Program-made: the position numbers and the translations under genes | Assembly: GCA_021159805.1 (NCBI GenBank) | Contig: JAGHDT010000026.1 | Coordinates: 1 to 6,338 of the forward strand | Direction: 5' to 3' | Source: Anaerolineae bacterium | Lineage (GTDB): Bacteria > Chloroflexota > Anaerolineae > B4-G1 > SLSP01 | DNA length: 6,338 nt | In this document: piece by piece, positions 5,824 through 6,338 of the stretch | How the letters are laid out: the number at the start of each line of letters is the position of its first letter | Numbering within the stretch: position 1 is the first letter of the stretch | The notes under the pieces: generated by a model | The model's database searches: none | Told to the model about the DNA's origin: nothing | What the model saw: only the letters and a program-made list of their open reading frames with translations

Positions 5824-5844
5824 GCGTGCCCAAGTTGGGCGCGC
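5824..5844. other. GC-rich hairpin without T-tract
   Basis: GCGTGCCCA (5824-5832) pairs with TGGGCGCGC (5836-5844), nine pairs including one G-U, with an AGT loop. No T-tract follows on the plus strand, so it is not a standard terminator. Confidence 0.4.
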
Positions 5845-5938
5845 TACGGGAGGAGCAACGTACAGCTCGCTGATATGACCGCAGCTTCTATCTCAGAGAC
5901 TCGCCCCCAAACTAAACAGCAGCGAGACCTAGGTCGGC

Positions 5939-5967
5939 TTGACAGAAAACAGGACCCGTGGTAGAAT
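5939..5967 (+). promoter_or_regulatory. rRNA operon promoter
   Basis: A perfect TTGACA (5939-5944) is followed by a 17-bp spacer and TAGAAT (5962-5967), a 5/6 match. It is the best promoter in the window and points at 16S. Initiation is expected near 5974. The 60 bp upstream are not A/T-rich, so there is no obvious UP element. Confidence 0.85.
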
Positions 5968-6038
5968 GACTATTACCTAAGGACAAGAGACAGCAGGCAA
6001 GACTATGCTCACTTATGGGTGAGAGTAAGTTGCCCGGG

Positions 6039-6096
6039 CCGATGCGTTAGTTGTGCGGAGCACATATGTGCGCCATGCACACAGCATCGGTTTTTT
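6039..6096 (+). terminator. Terminator-like hairpin inside the rRNA leader
   Basis: CCGATGC (6039-6045) pairs with GCATCGG (6084-6090), followed directly by TTTTTT (6091-6096). Inside, TGTGC (6052-6056) pairs with GCACA (6077-6081), GG (6057-6058) with CC (6073-6074), and the tip is the palindrome GCACATATGTGC (6060-6071). The shape fits an intrinsic terminator or attenuator. It could instead be a boxB-like or processing hairpin. Confidence 0.5.
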
Positions 6097-6113
6097 GTCG
6101 GAGTCGGTAGGCA

Positions 6114-6125
6114 AGCACCTTAACA
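6114..6125 (+). promoter_or_regulatory. boxA-like antitermination element
   Basis: AGCACCTTAACA matches E. coli rrn boxA TGCTCTTTAACA at 9 of 12 bases, and the match continues with two of the next three. boxA is bound by NusB-NusE (S10) and protects rRNA transcription from Rho. It lies about 100 nt upstream of 16S and just after the terminator-like hairpin. Confidence 0.5.
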
Positions 6126-6224
6126 GTTGAAGAGTAGCAGGAAACAGCTAGAAGAGAGAGCAGAAACCGAAGAACTCGGATGAGTTTAAGGAAAAGGTCT
6201 CGCTGAGGAGCGAGGCAGCAGATC

Positions 6225-6338
6225 AAACGGAGAGTTTGATCGTGGCTCAGGATGAACGCTAGCGGCGCGCTTAATGCATGCAAGTCGAGCGATGAGGCCC
6301 CTTTGGGGGTACATCAGCGGCAGACGGGTGAGTAACAC
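6225..6338 (+). rRNA. rrs: 16S ribosomal RNA, 5' end (partial)
   Basis: AGAGTTTGATC (6231-6241) aligns with E. coli 16S position 8 onward, placing the mature 5' end near 6224-6225. It is followed by TGGCTCAGGATGAACGCTAG, then AATGCATGCAAGTCGAGCG, a short V1 stem and GGCAGACGGGTGAGTAACAC at the window end. These are universal 16S landmarks in the right order. Only about 114 of roughly 1,500 bases are present. The wording AACGCTAGCGGCGCGC with TTAATGCATGCAAGTCGAGC resembles Chloroflexota of the Dehalococcoidia/SAR202 type from memory. The base after GATC (6242) is G, where most bacteria have A or C. Confidence 0.95.

Larger units (their letters stand above)
5565..5933 (+). repeat. 12-bp direct repeat GCGAGACCTAGG, two exact copies
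   Basis: Copies lie at 5565-5576 and 5922-5933, the second ending six bases before the rRNA -35 box. The first eight bases recur inverted (GGTCTCGC) at 6196-6203 in the rRNA leader. The significance is unknown. Confidence 0.35.
5395..5938. other. Gene-free, dyad-rich region between degV and the rRNA promoter
   Basis: I find no credible protein gene in these 540 bp. Several strong dyads occur: AGC-A-GCCGC stem 5655-5677, terminator 5687-5711, palindrome GTCTGCGCAGAC 5741-5752, palindrome 5778-5795 and hairpin 5824-5844. Exact copies of GCGAGACCTAGG lie at 5565 and 5922. A structured RNA ending at 5711 is possible, but no promoter of its own is evident. Confidence 0.5.
5974..6224 (+). ncRNA. 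Structured rRNA leader (pre-16S spacer)
   Basis: About 250 nt separate the expected start point from mature 16S. In order it holds a CTCAC/GTGAG hairpin (6008-6023) that competes with ACTTA/TAAGT (6011-6030), a long branched hairpin with T6 (6039-6096), and a boxA-like element (6114-6125). These are followed by a purine-rich single-stranded stretch, a CCGA/TCGG hairpin (6167-6179) and a CTCGC/GCGAG hairpin (6199-6214). The region should be removed during 16S maturation. Its 3'-side processing partner lies outside the window. Confidence 0.7.

Noticed and set aside
5513..5833. 106-residue minus-strand frame
   Set aside because: It runs antisense through the plus-strand terminator and both palindromes, has no family resemblance, and its composition is not protein-like.
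5875..5964. 29-residue frame starting ATG ACC GCA, downstream of GGGAGGAG (5848-5855)
   Set aside because: The ribosome site is 19 bases from the ATG, and the frame runs through the rRNA -35 box and ends inside the -10 box.
6047..6283. 78-residue minus-strand frame across the rRNA leader
   Set aside because: It is antisense to the leader and to the start of 16S rRNA, so it is a chance frame.

Overview
The window looks like a chromosomal segment of a moderately GC-rich bacterium, probably a Chloroflexota member (Dehalococcoidia/SAR202-like). This rests on the first ~110 bases of a 16S rRNA gene at the right edge, whose 5' region reads like that group to me (inference from memory, not a search). 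A mandelate racemase/muconate lactonizing enzyme (enolase superfamily) gene fits, because SAR202 genomes are known for many enolase-superfamily paralogues. No CRISPR array, tRNA or intact mobile element is visible.

Layout. Positions 1-1419, minus strand: a DegV-family fatty-acid-binding protein gene (478-1419), then a hypothetical gene that runs off the left edge (1-419). The 58-bp gap suggests co-transcription. Positions 1420-2006: a short divergent control region with overlapping promoter candidates on both strands, then a plus-strand gene for a conserved-looking acidic hypothetical protein. Positions 2007-2436: non-coding, with a 10-bp inverted repeat, a spaced direct repeat and a weak promoter ahead of a TMEM165/GDT1-family (UPF0016) cation transporter gene (2437-3048). 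Positions 3104-3142: terminator and weak promoter, then an acid-sugar-dehydratase-like enolase-superfamily gene (3179-4306). Positions 4422-4450: a good sigma-70-type promoter, then a second DegV-family gene (4525-5394). Positions 5395-5938: about 540 bp without a credible gene but rich in dyads, including a strong intrinsic terminator at 5687-5711. Positions 5939-6338: a near-consensus rRNA promoter, a ~250-nt structured leader and the start of 16S rRNA.

How the genes relate. The protein genes appear to be mostly single transcription units. The two DegV proteins probably carry fatty acids, in known systems to a FakA-type kinase, which is not encoded here. The transporter probably handles Mn2+/Ca2+, and the enolase-superfamily enzyme probably dehydrates a sugar acid. 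Nothing shows that they form one pathway.

The most unusual part is the rRNA leader. It contains a terminator-like hairpin with a U6 tract before 16S, a boxA-like element placed after that hairpin, and a perfect 8-bp inverted repeat joining the end of the leader to the first bases of 16S. I see no convincing new multi-gene system.
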